Source: Protopterus annectens
Taxonomy: Eukaryota; Chordata; Ceratodontiformes; Protopteridae
Length of the DNA: 64,000 nucleotides
Direction: 5' to 3'
Assembly (NCBI RefSeq): GCF_019279795.1
Contig: NC_056727.1
Location: forward strand, 1,210,765,077-1,210,829,076
The notes below the pieces were generated by a model. That model saw nothing but the letters and a program-made list of their open reading frames with translations, was not told the DNA's origin and searched no databases. Shown here piece by piece: positions 11,313-22,769 of this stretch; the stretch's first letter is position 1; the number at the start of each line of letters is the position of its first letter. The translations under genes were made by a program, and so were the position numbers.

Positions 11313-11730
11313 GAAGTTATGTCTTACCATAACATTTGTCTTACCATAACATTCCATCTGTGCTGTAAATCTTTATTCATTCATTACAGATAGGACCTCG
11401 GTTCCATCCTTGGAACCGAGATGGCCGTTTCCCAGCTTGCGCAAGCCAAAACTCTCAGCTAAGAACCTATCGACAATGCTCCTCTCCCAGTTACTCCAGA
11501 TCGAGTTTGCCCTCCCTAGATAAAAAATGTAGTAATAGAAAAAATAATAGGAGGCTCTCTCTGAGCAAATACCCTAACCAGGAGTCCAGGCAGGGGGAAG
11601 GAGGGCGGGAAGTAATGAATGAACAAAGATCTACAACACAGATGGAACGTTATGGTAAGACATAACTTCTTTATATGATGTTGTAAATCTTTGTTTATTC
11701 ATTACAGATAGGACTGAGTCCCCAGCTAAT
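11313..11730 (-). repeat. DIRS copy C 3' inverted repeat, doubled core site and internal complementary region
   Basis: Core GTTATG-TCTTAC-CATAAC is at 11316-11333. A second partial core (GTCTTACCATAACATT) follows immediately at 11338-11353, a 17-18 bp tandem duplication not seen in the other copies. The inverse arm is at 11636-11672, followed by the complement of the 5' end (TTTATATGATGTTGTAAATC). Confidence 0.8.
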
Positions 11731-11788
11731 TGAGTCCTGGGAGGCCCTAAGGAAGGATATTCCTGAGCACCATAGAACAAAAAGATGC

Positions 11789-13041
11789 TCATCTCCTGGA
11801 GGCCAAATCCAATTTGTAATGAGATATAAAGGTATGAGGTCTTGCCCAAGTGGCTGCTGCACATATATCATCCATAGAGGCTCTGGAATGAAACGCTACA
11901 GAAGTAGCCATAGATCTGGTAGAATGAGCCTTTATCCTGGAAGGTAAGGATAGCTTATTCTGTTGGTAGATAAAGGTAATGACGTTTCTAAGCCAAGAGG
12001 ATAAATTCACTTTGGAAACAGGTTTACCCAATCTGGGTCCTGCAAAGGCCACAAACAACTGGTCTGTTTTCCTGAAAGATTTAGTCCTGTCCAAATAACA
12101 ACGAAGCTGCCGGTGCACATCAAAGGTGTGCAAAAGGTACTCCCCTCTATTAGAATGCCTTGGGAAGAAAACCGGCAGGTCAATAGATTGGTTAATGGAA
12201 AAGCCAGAAATGACATTGGGCAAGAAAGAAGGGTCAGTACGAAGGGACACCCTATCTGTGTGGAAGATCAAGTAAGGACTCTTGACACCCAAGGCCTGCA
12301 GCTCAGATACTCTTCTTGCTGAAGTGAGTGCTACTAGAAAGTATGGTTTTCCATGACAAAAATTTCAAATCACATGAATTAAAGGGCTCGCAGGGAGAAC
12401 CTGTGAGACACTGAAGCACCAGAGTCAAGTCCCAGGGTTCTAACTGAGGCTTGACCAGAGGTTTAACATGCAATACTCCCTTCAAAAAGGTCTTGCATAG
12501 GTGGTGTGACATAACTGAAGAATTATCAAGACCATTATGAAAACTGGCGATGGCTGCTAAATGTGCAGTGATCGTTGAAGCTGAGGCTCCTGCATGTAAA
12601 AGAGTAGTCAGGTATTGTAGGATCTTTTGAACAGACAGAGAAAGGGTCTAAGTTCTGGTCTTTGGCCCAAATAGAGAACCTAGTCCATTTACTAGAATAA
12701 ACCTTTCTACTGGAAGGTTTGTGCGAGGCCAGAAGAATTTCACAAACAGGAGATGGGATGTCAGGCAGCCTGGCAATCACTGGAAGTGAAGGAACCAAGC
12801 TATGAGCACGAGACTGTGCAGGTTCGGAAGAATCCGTCCCTGAGGATGAGATAACCGGTCCTGGGAATGATCCAAGATTCACGGGCTGTGAATCAGATGA
12901 GGCCATAAAAGCAGGAACCAGACTTGACGTGGCCTGTAGAGAGCAATGATGACCACTTTGCTTTTCAACCTCTGAGCTTTCTGGAGAAATTTTGGAATGA
13001 GGGGAAATGGGGGAAAGGCATACAGAAGACCCGGGGCCCAA
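11789..13041 (-). pseudogene. Tyrosine recombinase, DIRS copy C (broken)
   Basis: The C-terminal piece (12292-11789) has DRVSLRTDPSFLP, FDVHRQLRCYLDRTKSFRK and AHSTRSMATSVAFHSR with H-x-x-R intact. It ends TWARPHTFISHYKLDLASRR with the Tyr nucleophile. The N-terminal piece (13041-12535) has SHKPSSRKVYSSKWTRFSIW. The block with the first catalytic Arg (about 12320-12300) lies between and is shifted in frame. Catalytic residues are thus largely preserved, and loss of function is through frameshifts. Confidence 0.8.
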
Positions 13042-13048
13042 TCGGGCG

Positions 13049-14560
13049 TTAGAGCATCCCTCGGTGGATCCCCCTGAGGGGGATCAAGGCAAAATAGCTT
13101 CTGCATTTGTAGTTTAGAGGGGAAGCAAACAGGTCGCAGCAAGGCTTGCCCCAATGTTGGAAGATCCGATCTGCTATTACAGGGTTGAAGGACCATTCAT
13201 GAGGCATCGGGATGTTCCTGCTCAGATTGCCCGCAATAAGGTTGTAACTCCACTGAATGTGCATTGTTATAAGAAAGCAATTGGAAGCTATCGCCCAGTG
13301 CCAAATCCTCATGGCTTCCCGACAGAGGGGGTAAGATCTGGTTCTGCCTTGCTTGCTTGTATGATATACCAGACGATTGACATGTTTGTCTGACTGAATT
13401 GCAATGGTCCCCAAGGGTAGGGATGCATGGAACGCTTGCAATGCTAAGAGAATTACCCTCAGTTCCAGGACATTTATGTGCCAGTTGGCCTCAATGGGGA
13501 TCCAGGTGCCTTGGGAAGTCTCCCTGTTAATGCCTCCTCACCCTAACAGTGAAGCATCCGTGGTCACCGTGGCCATGGGTTGGGGAAGACAGAACGGTCA
13601 ACACCAAAGATTCGTTTGTGGCTTCATCCACCATAGCATTTCTTCCTTGCAAAGGTTTGTAAGGTGTATCATGTGGCTGAGTGGGTGGGTTAACGACGAC
13701 CATTTTGTGGAAAGGAGCCACTGCAGGATCCTCATGTGCAATCTCGCCAGTGGTACTAACATAATGGCAGCTGCCATAGAGCCCAAGAGTTGCAGTACAA
13801 GACAAGTACATATGTGTGAGGAAGAAGGTCTTAGATTTGGTGTCTTATTTTCAAACGCCTGTGAGGGAGGAGAGTAGCCTGACAGGATGTTGTGTTGAAG
13901 ACCGCTCCAATACATTCCACTGTCTTCATTGGGAACATCTGAGATTTGCCTTTGTTGACTGTAATCCCCAAGCAGAGAGAGAGACCTTGAGTGTAAGAGA
14001 GGCTGCGGACTAGAAGATTCCTGGTTGGAGCGGTAAGGAGCCAGTCGTCTAGATAGGGAACACCTGGAATCCTTGTAGTCGAAGATGAACTACCACAACT
14101 GCCATACATTTGGTGAACATTCAGGGGGCTGTCGAGAGACCAAATGGCAGTGCCATCGAACTGGTAGTGATTCGCTCCCAGCCAGAAGCGAAGAAACCTC
14201 TGGGAGCGGTGATCCAGCTTTATGCTGTATTACGCATCCTGGAAGTCTATAGAGCACATCCAATTGTCCCTCCCTAGGAAGTGAAGAATGGACTGTATTG
14301 TGACCATCCAGAATTTTTGAGGTTTGATAAATTTATTCAGTAGGCTGAGATGCAGGACTGGTCTCCAGTCCCCTGTCTTTTTTGGCACTAAAAAGAACCT
14401 CGAGTAAAACCCGGATCCTGTCTGGTCTGGTGGGACTGGTTGGATGACTCTTTTTCTTAGCAGCTTTTCTATTTCTAAGGCTGCTAATTCCCTCTGATTG
14501 AGTGGTACATCGGGGATTCGTTTGACGGGTCTGGGAGTTAAATCGAATTGTAGCCTCTGG
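13049..14560 (-). pseudogene. RT-RNase H, DIRS copy C (broken)
   Basis: RNase H (13441-13049) shows LPLGTIAIQSDKHVNRLVYHTSKQGRTRSYPLCREAMRIW. RT pieces at 14655-13598 show the fingers (RIPDVPLNQRELAALEIEKLLRKRVIQPVPPDQTG), LVPKKTGDWRPVLHLSLLNKF, DNWMCSIDFQDA for motif A, and GVPYLDDWLLTAPTRNLL near 14060 for motif C. Motif B is present at 14120-14160 but frameshifted. At least four frames are needed to cover the domain. Confidence 0.8.
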
Positions 14561-14563
14561 ACA

Positions 14564-15047
14564 TTATTCTCTGCACCCAAACACCGGTAGTAATAAGATG
14601 CCAGGCTGGTAGATGTAGAGAAAAACGACCCTTGACTGCTTCCAGAGGAAAGCAATTGGGCTGCTGCTCAGGAGCGCTGTTAGGGTGAGTCTTCCATATG
14701 AGTTGCCCCCTCTGCCCCGGGGGGATTGTTCACCACGAGTGTCACAAAAGGATCCTTGGGATTTCTTGAACAATATCTTTCCTCCCTTCTGGTTCCTGGA
14801 GTAGGACCTCTGGGGGTTGGAAAAGCATATGCCCACAGCAGACAAGGTCTTTCCGTCTTTCTCACTACATGCTAGTGTGTCTCGTACCTTGGGTTCAAAA
14901 CGTGCAGATTCGTCGACAGGTGCATTGACGAAGGAATATTTAACGGGGTCTGCGAAGTCACACAACTGCATCCAAACATTACGTCTCATGACAACACCAG
15001 ATGCGGCAGCTCGAGCTGCCCCCTCGGTGGTGTGAGATCAAACACAT
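14564..15047 (-). pseudogene. Gag C-terminal part, DIRS copy C
   Basis: The frame 14989-14564 begins at MRRNVWMQLCDFADPVKYSF and continues NAPVDESARFEPKVRDTLACSEKDGKTLSAVGICFSNPQRSYSRNQKGGK, the block preceding RT in every copy. Upstream, at 15000-15030, TTEGAARAAASGVV is readable. The sequence then changes abruptly into the recombinase C-terminal side of copy D, so about two thirds of Gag is missing. Confidence 0.75.
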
Positions 15048-15122
15048 AGAGGAGGCAATTAGATAGCATTAGAACCAGCTATAAGGCCCTGCAAGACTGC
15101 AGTGGCAAAACCAGCTCTGGAT

Positions 15123-16110
15123 TTAGAAAACAATTGGCAAGTGGTAATGCTTGGTGAAGGTATGTACAGAACTCCAGGTAGCAGCTTCTAGGATGTCCCT
15201 GGTAGGGACACCTCTGAGAAAGGCTGTAGAGGTAGATGCAGCCCTGGTGGAATGAAGTCTCATCCCCTGTGGGGTAGGTTTTCCATGGTGCTTATAGCAG
15301 AAATGAATGCAACGGCATATCCACTCAGAAATGGTTTGCTTTGAAATGGCCTTCACCTCTGCCCCTGCAGAGAATGCAACCAGCAGCTGTTCAGATTTCC
15401 TGAGAGGCTTAGTCCTGTCCAAGTAAAATCTAAGTTGTCTGTGCCCGTCCAAGGAGTGCAGTATTCGTTCCTATTTGTTCTGTGGATTAGAAAAAGAAGG
15501 TTGGCAAATGAATGGACTGATTAAGGGCCATACTGTATACCACCTTGACCATAAAGGAAGGATTGGTCCTAAGGGATACCCTATCCACATGAAAGATGAT
15601 GAAAGGCTCCATTGCCATGGGGGCCTGTAATTCAGACACCCTTCTTGCCGAAGTGATGGCTAGGAGGAAGGCCGTTTTCCAAGAAAGGAATTTCAACTCT
15701 GCATTTGCAGCTGGCTTAAAGGGAGGTAGAGGAGCTTTTCCAATACAAAGTTAAGGTCCCAGGGTGAAGTAGGGGCTCTCCTGGGTGGTCTTAAGTTTTT
15801 GGCCCCTCTGAGGAATTGCTTCAGCAGTGGATGAGAGAAGAGGGGTGGCTCTGTATTATAATGTGCGGAAATGGCCGAGGCATGAATTTTGATGGAAGAA
15901 AAGGAAAGGCCCTTGTGAAGCATCTCAGTTAAGTATTGAAGAATGTGCGGTAAACTGGGCACTGTTGTGCCCATCCGCTGAGTTTGGCTCCAAGAACAGA
16001 ATCTTTTCCATTTTTTAGCATAGGATATTCTAGTACTAGGCCTCCTTGCCTCCAGAATGACATCCATCACTTGGCTTACTGAGGGATGGTAACGGGGAGA
16101 TCAGGTAATT
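15123..16110 (-). pseudogene. Tyrosine recombinase, DIRS copy D
   Basis: Three pieces form one protein. 16070-15693 has VILEARRPSTRISYAKKWKRFCSW. 15696-15487 has TSARRVSELQAPMAMEPFIIFHVDRVSLRTNPSF, containing the first catalytic Arg. 15452-15123 has LHSTRAASTSTAFLRGVPTRDILEAATWSSVHTFTKHYHLP, containing H-x-x-R, Trp/His and the Tyr nucleophile. All catalytic residues survive; two frameshifts break the chain. Closest relative in the window is the recombinase of copy F. Confidence 0.85.
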
Positions 16111-16269
16111 AGCCAGGCTGCAAGGTTCAGGGTTTGAAGCTGTGGATAAAATATCTGGCCCTCCTGCTGGGACAGCAGGGCAGGGGTCTAAGGCAGGTGC
16201 CATGGTTCCAGCAGCGACACACTGCACAAGAGGGGGTACACCAGTGTTGGCGTGGCCAGTCTGGTGCAA

Positions 16270-17945
16270 TCACAGTACTGTCCTTGGTTTATCCGGTTTG
16301 ATCTTTAGTAGCACTCTGGAGAGGAGAGGCAGAGGGGGAAAGGCATAAACTGATAGGTTTTTCCAGGTGAAGGACAGGGCATCCACATTCCAAGCTTGTC
16401 TGTGGGGAGTCCTTGTGCAGAATTTGTCCAACTGGCAGTTCTGAGGGGAGGCAAAGAAGTCCATCTCTGGGCTTCTTTCTTGTTTCTCAAAATGTTGAAT
16501 ATCTTTGGTTCCAGTTTCCACTCGTGTGGGTCCATGAGATTTCTGATTAAATCGTCTGCCAGTGTATTTAGCTTGCCTGGCAGGAATTGAGCTTGTAGGT
16601 GCACTTGGTAGCTCAAGGCTGTGTTCCACAGAGCCATGGCTAGTCTGCAGAGAAGGTATGAGTGGGTTCCCCCCTGCTTGTTTCTGTACCACATAACAGT
16701 AGTGTTGTCCGTCTTTACCAATAATTGTCCTGGAAGAATGTGGTCTTTGAAGGCTGTCAGAGCATTCTGTACAGCTAACATTTCTTTTTAATTGATATGC
16801 AGGTGCATTTGACTCGGGTTCTATTTGCCCCGAATGCACTGCCCTGCCAAGCGAGCCACCCATGCATAGTCTGCTGCGTCTGTTGTTAGGGTTTGGGCGG
16901 CAGGGGGTAGAGTGAATGGCAGTCCCTTGTTGTGGTGGCAGGCCTCTGCCCACCAAAGGAGCTCTGTCTTTAGACAAGGGATGATAGGAATCATTGATTC
17001 TAGGTCCTAAGAATGTTGACACCATAGGCTTTTTAGATACCATTGTAGTTTCCTCATATGCAGTCTTGCATATGGAATTAGTAGAATGCAAGAGGCCTTG
17101 AACCCCAGGACTTGCAGTATTTTCCTTGCAGATAGCTGGGTCTTTGTGGCCAGTAGTTTGAAGTAGGCTGTCAAATAAACTTATTTCTCTGGCGTGAGGT
17201 AGGCCATCTGGGAAGTTGTATTCAAGCTTGCTCCCAGGAATACAATTTGTTGACAGGGTACTAGACGTGATTTCTTTTCGTTTATGGTGTACCCCAGAGA
17301 AATTAGTAATTTCTTTGTAAATGCCAGATGATTTAATAGTATGTCCTGGATTTCTGCCTGAATTAGACAATCATCCAGGTATGGGTATATTTGAATATTT
17401 CTTTGCCTGCAAAATGCAATGACTGGAGATAGGCATTTTGTGAATACCCTGGGCGCACTAGATAAGCCAAAAGGCAGTGCAGAGAACTCATGGTGCATGT
17501 AGCCTGCTCTGAAGAGTTAGGTATCTTCTCCAAGATTCCCTGATTGGGATGTGCAGGTAGGCTTCCTTTAAATCTAGTGTTGCCAACCAGGCGTTTTTGC
17601 CTAGCATGGGAAGCAGCTGATGAAGAGTTATCATTTTGAATTTTGGGATTACCAAAAAAGGTGTTTAGGATAGACAGGTCCAGAATAGGACGCCAGGAAT
17701 TGTCTTTTCTGGGAACCAGGAAAAGTCTTGAGTAAAAACCTTGCCCCCATTCTTCTTCTGGGACAGGTTGAATAGCTTTGATGCTTAGAAGAGAGAGAAC
17801 CTGCTTTTGAGCCTCTGCCCACTGATTTGGGGGTAGGTCTGGCAAACTGTTTGGGGTTGATAAGGAATTGAAGTGGAATCTGTATCTTTGGGAAGCTATA
17901 TTTAAAACCCATTTGTCTTGGGTAATGAGCTCCCAGTTTTTGCAT
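16270..17945 (-). pseudogene. RT-RNase H, DIRS copy D, with overlapping second frame
   Basis: RT reads from the upstream frame through FLVPRKDNSWRPILDLSILNTFF (about 17700), then shifts. 17498-17181 has SALPFGLSSAPRVFTKCL (motif B) and IQIYPYLDDCLIQAE (motif C). RNase H (16781-16305) has LLVKTDNTTVMWYRNKQGG and FLPGKLNTLADDLIRN. A 366-codon open frame (17370-16270) overlaps this region one base off the RT frame and encodes nothing recognisable until its last part. Motif A is lost at the frameshift near 17570. Confidence 0.8.
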
Positions 17946-19821
17946 GCAGGGCGATCTTTCCCCCCTAAAGGAACAGTCAGTTGAGCAGGGCTTGGAAGGT
18001 TTAAAGTTAAGTCATTGTGACAGTTTCCCATAGGAGGTGCCTTACTACTTCCAGCTTTGGAAGTGGGAGCCCCCCACTGCTTAAGCCTTTGAGTACCTTG
18101 AGACTGAATCCTGGGTGGTCTGCTGGTTCTGGGTTTGGATTGAGATGGTCTGGAAGAGGAAGTAAAGGACCAATTCTTAGAAGGCCAGTGCCTACTAAAT
18201 ATGGGAGGCTGTACTTGCAGGAAAACTTTAACAGTTTGCATAGATTTAGTTTTTTCTTCCATTTCTAAGTACTTCTGCTTGGTTGCCAAACAGGCGGTCT
18301 TGGTTTAAGGGAGCATCCAGTAATTTAGCTTTAACATGATCTGGTAAAGTTTGCTCCTTAAGCCAAGCATGCCTTCTAAGTACAGACCCAGTGACAGCAG
18401 CCCTGCAAGATGCCTCTAATGAATCAAAACCACATTACAAAGTATGTTTTCCAACTTGTTCAGCAGAATGCATTAAATCCTGTAATTCTTTATTTTCAGT
18501 ACAGTCAGGAATCAACACCATTTTCTGTTTAAGCAACCCAATAATATGTTGCTGATACTTTAACATATGAAACTGACAGTTTAATGCCCTAATGGCCAAA
18601 GTTGCAGAAGTGTAAACCTTCTTACCCCATCTGTCCAGGGCCCTGGAATCTCTATCTGAGGGGGTAGGGTTTTTGGCAGTAGTAGCCTTAATGCCTTTGG
18701 GTCCCTGTGAAATGGTCTCAGGATCCACAGTAGGATTCTTAAAGAGGAATTTGTGAGAGTCAGGTACTCTGTAATACCTGTCAGGTTTTCTGGGAGCCGG
18801 GGGTAAAGTGTCAGGGGCCAGGCTAGATTCCAAGAAGGCATCATCTACAATGTCCAGTACAGGAGGGATAGCTAAAGGCCTGTGTTGAGGTAGGAGTAAG
18901 AATTCCCTAAGCCTCTTTTTCGAGTCAGAGTAATCCTGGCTTTCCCAGTGGAAATGCTCCTTAAGAGGATGCAAAGTTTCACCAAAAGAGAAATCCTCTG
19001 GATGGGGAAGCAGAGAGAATGGAGTCCTCTGTATCAGAATCCTCATAGGTGGATAAGGGCAACTCTTGGTCATCAGAAAAAACAGAAATTTCAGATCCCT
19101 GATCACAGGAATCAGAAGGAAAATCAGTTCTAGGTCTCTTAGAGGGAGAAGAGTGGCTTCCCCGGATTAGAGATATAAGGTCTTCGGCCATTCTTATAAC
19201 TTGTTTTTTAGGTATAGGGGCCTGATCATGCGGTCTGGGCATCAGTTTTCTAGTCATGGATCGAGATTTAGGCCTTGAAGAAGAAGATGGCATTGGTTTA
19301 ATATGCAAGTCAGTAGGCCTGAATACGCCCTCAGAAGCCGGTGCCTGCACAGTGGTTCCAGACCCATCCAAGGTAGAGCCATCCGCAGGTTCCACAGTCA
19401 AAGAAGCATCTCGTGGCATACCGGACTCCGAATGGGTCTCAGTAGTGGCCTGCGAATCTGAAGTAGCGGGTATCAGGGCTGCAAAAGTGCCTCACTTGTG
19501 TTACCGGCGAATTGGTGACTAGCTTAACGGAAGCATCATCTGCAGCTTTGGACCTATGCGGCCTGTCTTTATCTTTGCATTTTTTCAGAATGTCGGTAGT
19601 CGGGTGGCTTACCACAGCCATTTCTGGATAACTGAACCGAGTACCTAGAATAGATGCGAAAATGAACAGACGATGAATAGTTCGAAGTTTGGACAAGGCA
19701 CAAAACTGACAGCGAGGGACGTCGTGGTCTGGGCCTAAGCAAGGAATGCAGTATGAATGAAAATCTTTATATGAGGTATTTGCTTTCCACAAGAAATACA
19801 ATTGTTAACTTTTACTGACAT
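17946..19821 (-). pseudogene. Gag, DIRS copy D
   Basis: The start codon ATG (19821-19819) reads MSVKVNNCISCGKQ, beginning an N-terminal Cys/His motif that continues after a small insertion as YCIPCLGPDHDVPRCQFC (about 19745-19700). Downstream come a Ser/Thr/Pro-rich region, an acidic patch, and the helical core AIPPVLDIVDDAFLESSLAP-x-DRYYRVPDSHKFLFKNP (near 18800). The Gag C-terminus then runs in frame toward RT at 18289-17940 without a stop, suggesting an ancestral Gag-Pol fusion. It is broken by indels near 19430, 19000 and 18430. Confidence 0.75.
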
Positions 19822-19836
19822 CGGTTTAGAGTAACA

Positions 19837-19899
19837 AAAAGTTTCCCCAACGGGGTACTTAGCTTTGTTGAAGACTTCGGATCTGAAACTCGAAAATAA
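19837..19899 (-). promoter_or_regulatory. Conserved leader hairpin upstream of gag (copy D)
   Basis: CCCCAACGGGG at 19845-19855, followed by TACTTAGCTTT, is identical in copies A (45-55) and F (31195-31205), 20-30 bases upstream of the gag start. As RNA the minus strand would form a 4-bp GC hairpin with a GUU loop. Conservation inside an otherwise diverged leader points to a function in RNA, such as translation, packaging or priming. That is inference. Confidence 0.45.
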
Positions 19900-20300
19900 G
19901 AAGTTATGTACTCACCATAACGTTCCATCTGAGTAGATAAACTTCATTTGTCAACAACCTATGGGTTATCGGAGCCGCATCGGATCCGAGCCGGCAGTTT
20001 CCAACAGCTAAGATCCGAGCTCCAAGCTCCTCCCCCTTACCCATAACTCCCTGCCATCCCTTCCTGACCTCAGATCGAGTTTGCCTAAAGCAAGGCTTGC
20101 AATCACCACCTGTCTAGGGTAAATTGGATACAATCTACCATGAAGCGGGAAAATCAAGAACATCCAAAGAGGACAGGGGGACGGAGAGAGGGACGGTTGC
20201 TGACAAATGAAGTTTACCTACTCAGATGGAACGTTATGGTGAGTACATAACTTCTTAATCTGAAGTAGTTAACTTCATTTGTGCATCAACCTATGGGACA
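19900..20300 (-). repeat. DIRS copy E 3' inverted repeat and internal complementary region
   Basis: GTTATG-TACTCAC-CATAAC at 19903-19921 is followed by GTTCCATCTGAGTAG. The inverse arm lies at 20210-20252, and the text continues TTAATCTGAAGTAGTTAACTTCATTTGTGC, the complement of the 5' end at 24780-24810. Confidence 0.85.
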
Positions 20301-20409
20301 GAATCCCCAACTACCTGAATCTTGGGAGGCCCTCAAGGAAGGATGTTCCGGAACACTGCGGAGCCAAAGGATGCTCTCCCTCTGGAAACCAGAGCTAACT
20401 TATAGTGGT

Positions 20410-21360
20410 TTATAAATATGTGTGAGAAGAAGCCCACGTGGCAGCCGAGCAGATGCCATCCAACGAAACTCTGGCTTGAAAGGCAGCAGAGGTAGAAACA
20501 GACAGAGTTGAATGGGCATGGACTCCCTGAGGAGCAGGTCTGCCAGAACTCTCATAAGCCAAGAGAATACACTGAGAAATCCACCTGGATAGTGTGACTT
20601 TAGAAACAGCTTTCCTCAAACTGGATGTAGCAAAGGACACAAACAGCTGATCTGAACATCTATAACAGGCTGTCCTGTGCAAATAAAATCTCAACTGCCT
20701 GTGTACATCCAAAGAGTGTAACTTGTATTCGCCCTTATTTTGCTAACGGAGCTGTGAAAGGATCCAGATTCTGATGTTCAGCCCAAATAGAAAAACGTTT
20801 CCATTTGCTACGATAAACTTTTCTAGTAGACGGCTTGTGAGCCGCCACTAGGATCGCTCTGACCGAGGAAGAGATACTGGGAGTCCGAACTAACAGTGGA
20901 ACTGGATCAACCAAGCTGTGAGCTTGAGGTTGTCCAGGTTCGGGGTTGGTAGGCCCAGGGGGTGAGATATCAGATCCGGGAGAGGATCTAGAATCCAGGG
21001 AGGATTCACTAGATGAGACCACAGATAAGGGAACCATGCCTGATGAGGCCAGAATGGGGCAATGAGGATTATCGTGCTCCCCAACCGTCTGGCTTTCTGC
21101 AGAAATTTCAGTATCAGGGGAAGAGGCGGGTAAGCATAAAGCAGACCGGGAGGCCAAGTATGCACCAGAGCATCTCTTGGTGATTCCCCGGGTGGAGGAA
21201 TTAGAGCGAAGTAGGTGTCGCACTTCGTGTTTGAAGGAGAGACGAAAAGATCGCAACAAGGTTGACCCGATTTGGAGAAGATCTGCTTTGCTACTTTGGG
21301 ATTCAGAGACCACTCGTACGGAGAGAGGATGGTGCGACTAAATCTGTCCGCTAGGATGTT
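20410..21360 (-). pseudogene. Tyrosine recombinase, DIRS copy E, with internal deletion
   Basis: The N-terminal half (SAHKPSTRKVYRSKWKRFSIWAEHQNLDPFTAP, near 20850) joins almost directly at 20712-20735 to the C-terminal part (LDVHRQLRFYLHRT). This removes about 470 bp that encode the first catalytic Arg in other copies. In addition the H-x-x-R box reads HSTLSVSTS: the Arg is Leu (codon at 20505-20503). WASSHTYL ends the open stretch before the Tyr region. This recombinase cannot be active. Confidence 0.85.
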
Positions 21361-22700
21361 GTACCGACCTAGAATGTGCTTCACTACGAGAAAGCGGTTG
21401 GTGGAAATCGCCCATTCCCAAACTCTCATGGCCTCTCGACAAAGTGGATAGGACCTGGTTCCCCCTTGTTTGTTGATATACCAAACAACCGACATGTTGT
21501 CCGTTTGGATCGCAATAGTGCCGACGGGAAGAAGGCTCTGAAGTGCTTGCAACGCATCTCCAGGACATTGATATGCAGTGAGGTCTCCGACTGGTTCCAC
21601 GTGCCTTGGACGGTCCTGCCGCAGCAATGCCCCCCCCCCACCTGAGGCGAGAGGCGTCTGTGGTCACCGTGGCTAGGGGAGGGGACATAGAGAAGGAGCG
21701 CCCCTTTTGGAGGTCCAGAGACTGGAGCCACCATAAGAGGGCACTCCTGCAAACCCTGCTGAGAGGGACAGGATGGCTCAGGGGAAAACGTAGGAAGGAC
21801 CATTGGACTTGGAGGGTCCATTGCAGAATTCTCATATTTAGGTGCGCCATGGGAAGGAGATTGATGGTAGCCGCCATCGAACCTAGGGCCCTCAGGACCA
21901 GTTCTGCCGGAGGGGTCGGACAATGAAGAATGGCTTGCACATGAAGTCTTGGGGATCGTATCTAGTCCGGAGTTAAGAAAGCTAAGAGCTGGTTTGTGTC
22001 CAACCTGGCTCCGATAAAGTCTATGACCTGAGTCGGGAGTAGGGAGGATTTCCCAGCATGTATCGTGATCCCCAGCCGGGGAGCTAAGCGAAGGAAGAAA
22101 TTCCTGGCTGTGCAGAGTAGATGTCTTGTGGGGGCGGTCAGGAGCCAGTCGTCCGGGTATGGAAAGACCTGAATTCCCTGAAGTCTCAGGTGGGCCGCTA
22201 ACACCTTGGTGAACACCCTGGGGGCCGTGGTGAGACCAAAGGGGAGGACCCTGAATTGGTAATGGCTGGCTCCTAGCCTGAAGCGGAGAAACCTCCTGGA
22301 TCGTCTGTCCATTAAGATATGGTAGTACGCATCCTTGAGGTCTATGGAGCACATCCAGTCGTTCTCCTGCAAGAGGGGGAGAATGGATTGAAGAGTGACC
22401 ATCCAGAACTTTGTTTGGCTATTGCCAGGTTCAAGAGGGATAAGTCGAGGATTGGTCTTAAGTCCCCCGTCTTTTTTGGCACCAAGAAGAATCTGGAGTA
22501 AAAGCCCGATCCGTACTGGTCTGGGGGGATGTGCTGGATCGCTCCTTTTTCTAGCAGCTGCCGAATTTCTGTGGCTGCGGCCTCCCTCTGATCGGTTGGG
22601 ACATCGGGGAGGTACCTGGGTCTGAGAGGGGGGATGGAGAAACGGGATCTCGTAGCCTCTGGATATGATCCGAAGCACCCAGCAGTCTGTCGTGATGGAC
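21361..22700 (-). pseudogene. RT-RNase H, DIRS copy E, with Leu-to-Pro in YLDD
   Basis: RT (22897-21962) has DWMCSIDLKDAYYHILMD (motif A), RVLPFGLTTAPRVFTKVL (motif B) and VFPYPDDWLLTAP (motif C). YLDD is changed to YPDD by a Pro codon at 22156-22154. RNase H begins at 21940-21640 (TTDASRLRWGGG) and continues after a shift at the C run near 21633-21642 as VGTIAIQTDNMSVVWYINKQGGTRSYPLCREAMRVW. A 308-codon frame (22352-21426) overlaps this region one base off the RT frame, as in D, F and H. Confidence 0.8.
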
Positions 22701-22769
22701 TCCCAAGCGGCTAGGTGCTTCGAGAAATGTCCCCAGACTGCCTCCAGAGTGGAGCAGTCGGGTAACCCC

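Larger units (their letters stand above)
11313..15047 (-). mobile_element. DIRS retrotransposon copy C, 5'-truncated, inserted in gag of copy B
   Basis: The 3' end starts with GAAGTTATGTCTTACCATAAC at 11313, and the internal complementary region lies at 11610-11725 (AACGTTATGGTAAGACATAAC followed by CTTCTTTATATGATG). YR, RNase H, RT and part of gag follow on the minus strand. The copy stops within gag (about 15047) at the joint with copy D. The matching 5' end of this subfamily (complement of TAAATCTTTATTCATTC with its GGAACCGAG block) is not found anywhere after copy D. Either it was deleted, or the C/D joint is a recombination product. Confidence 0.8.
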
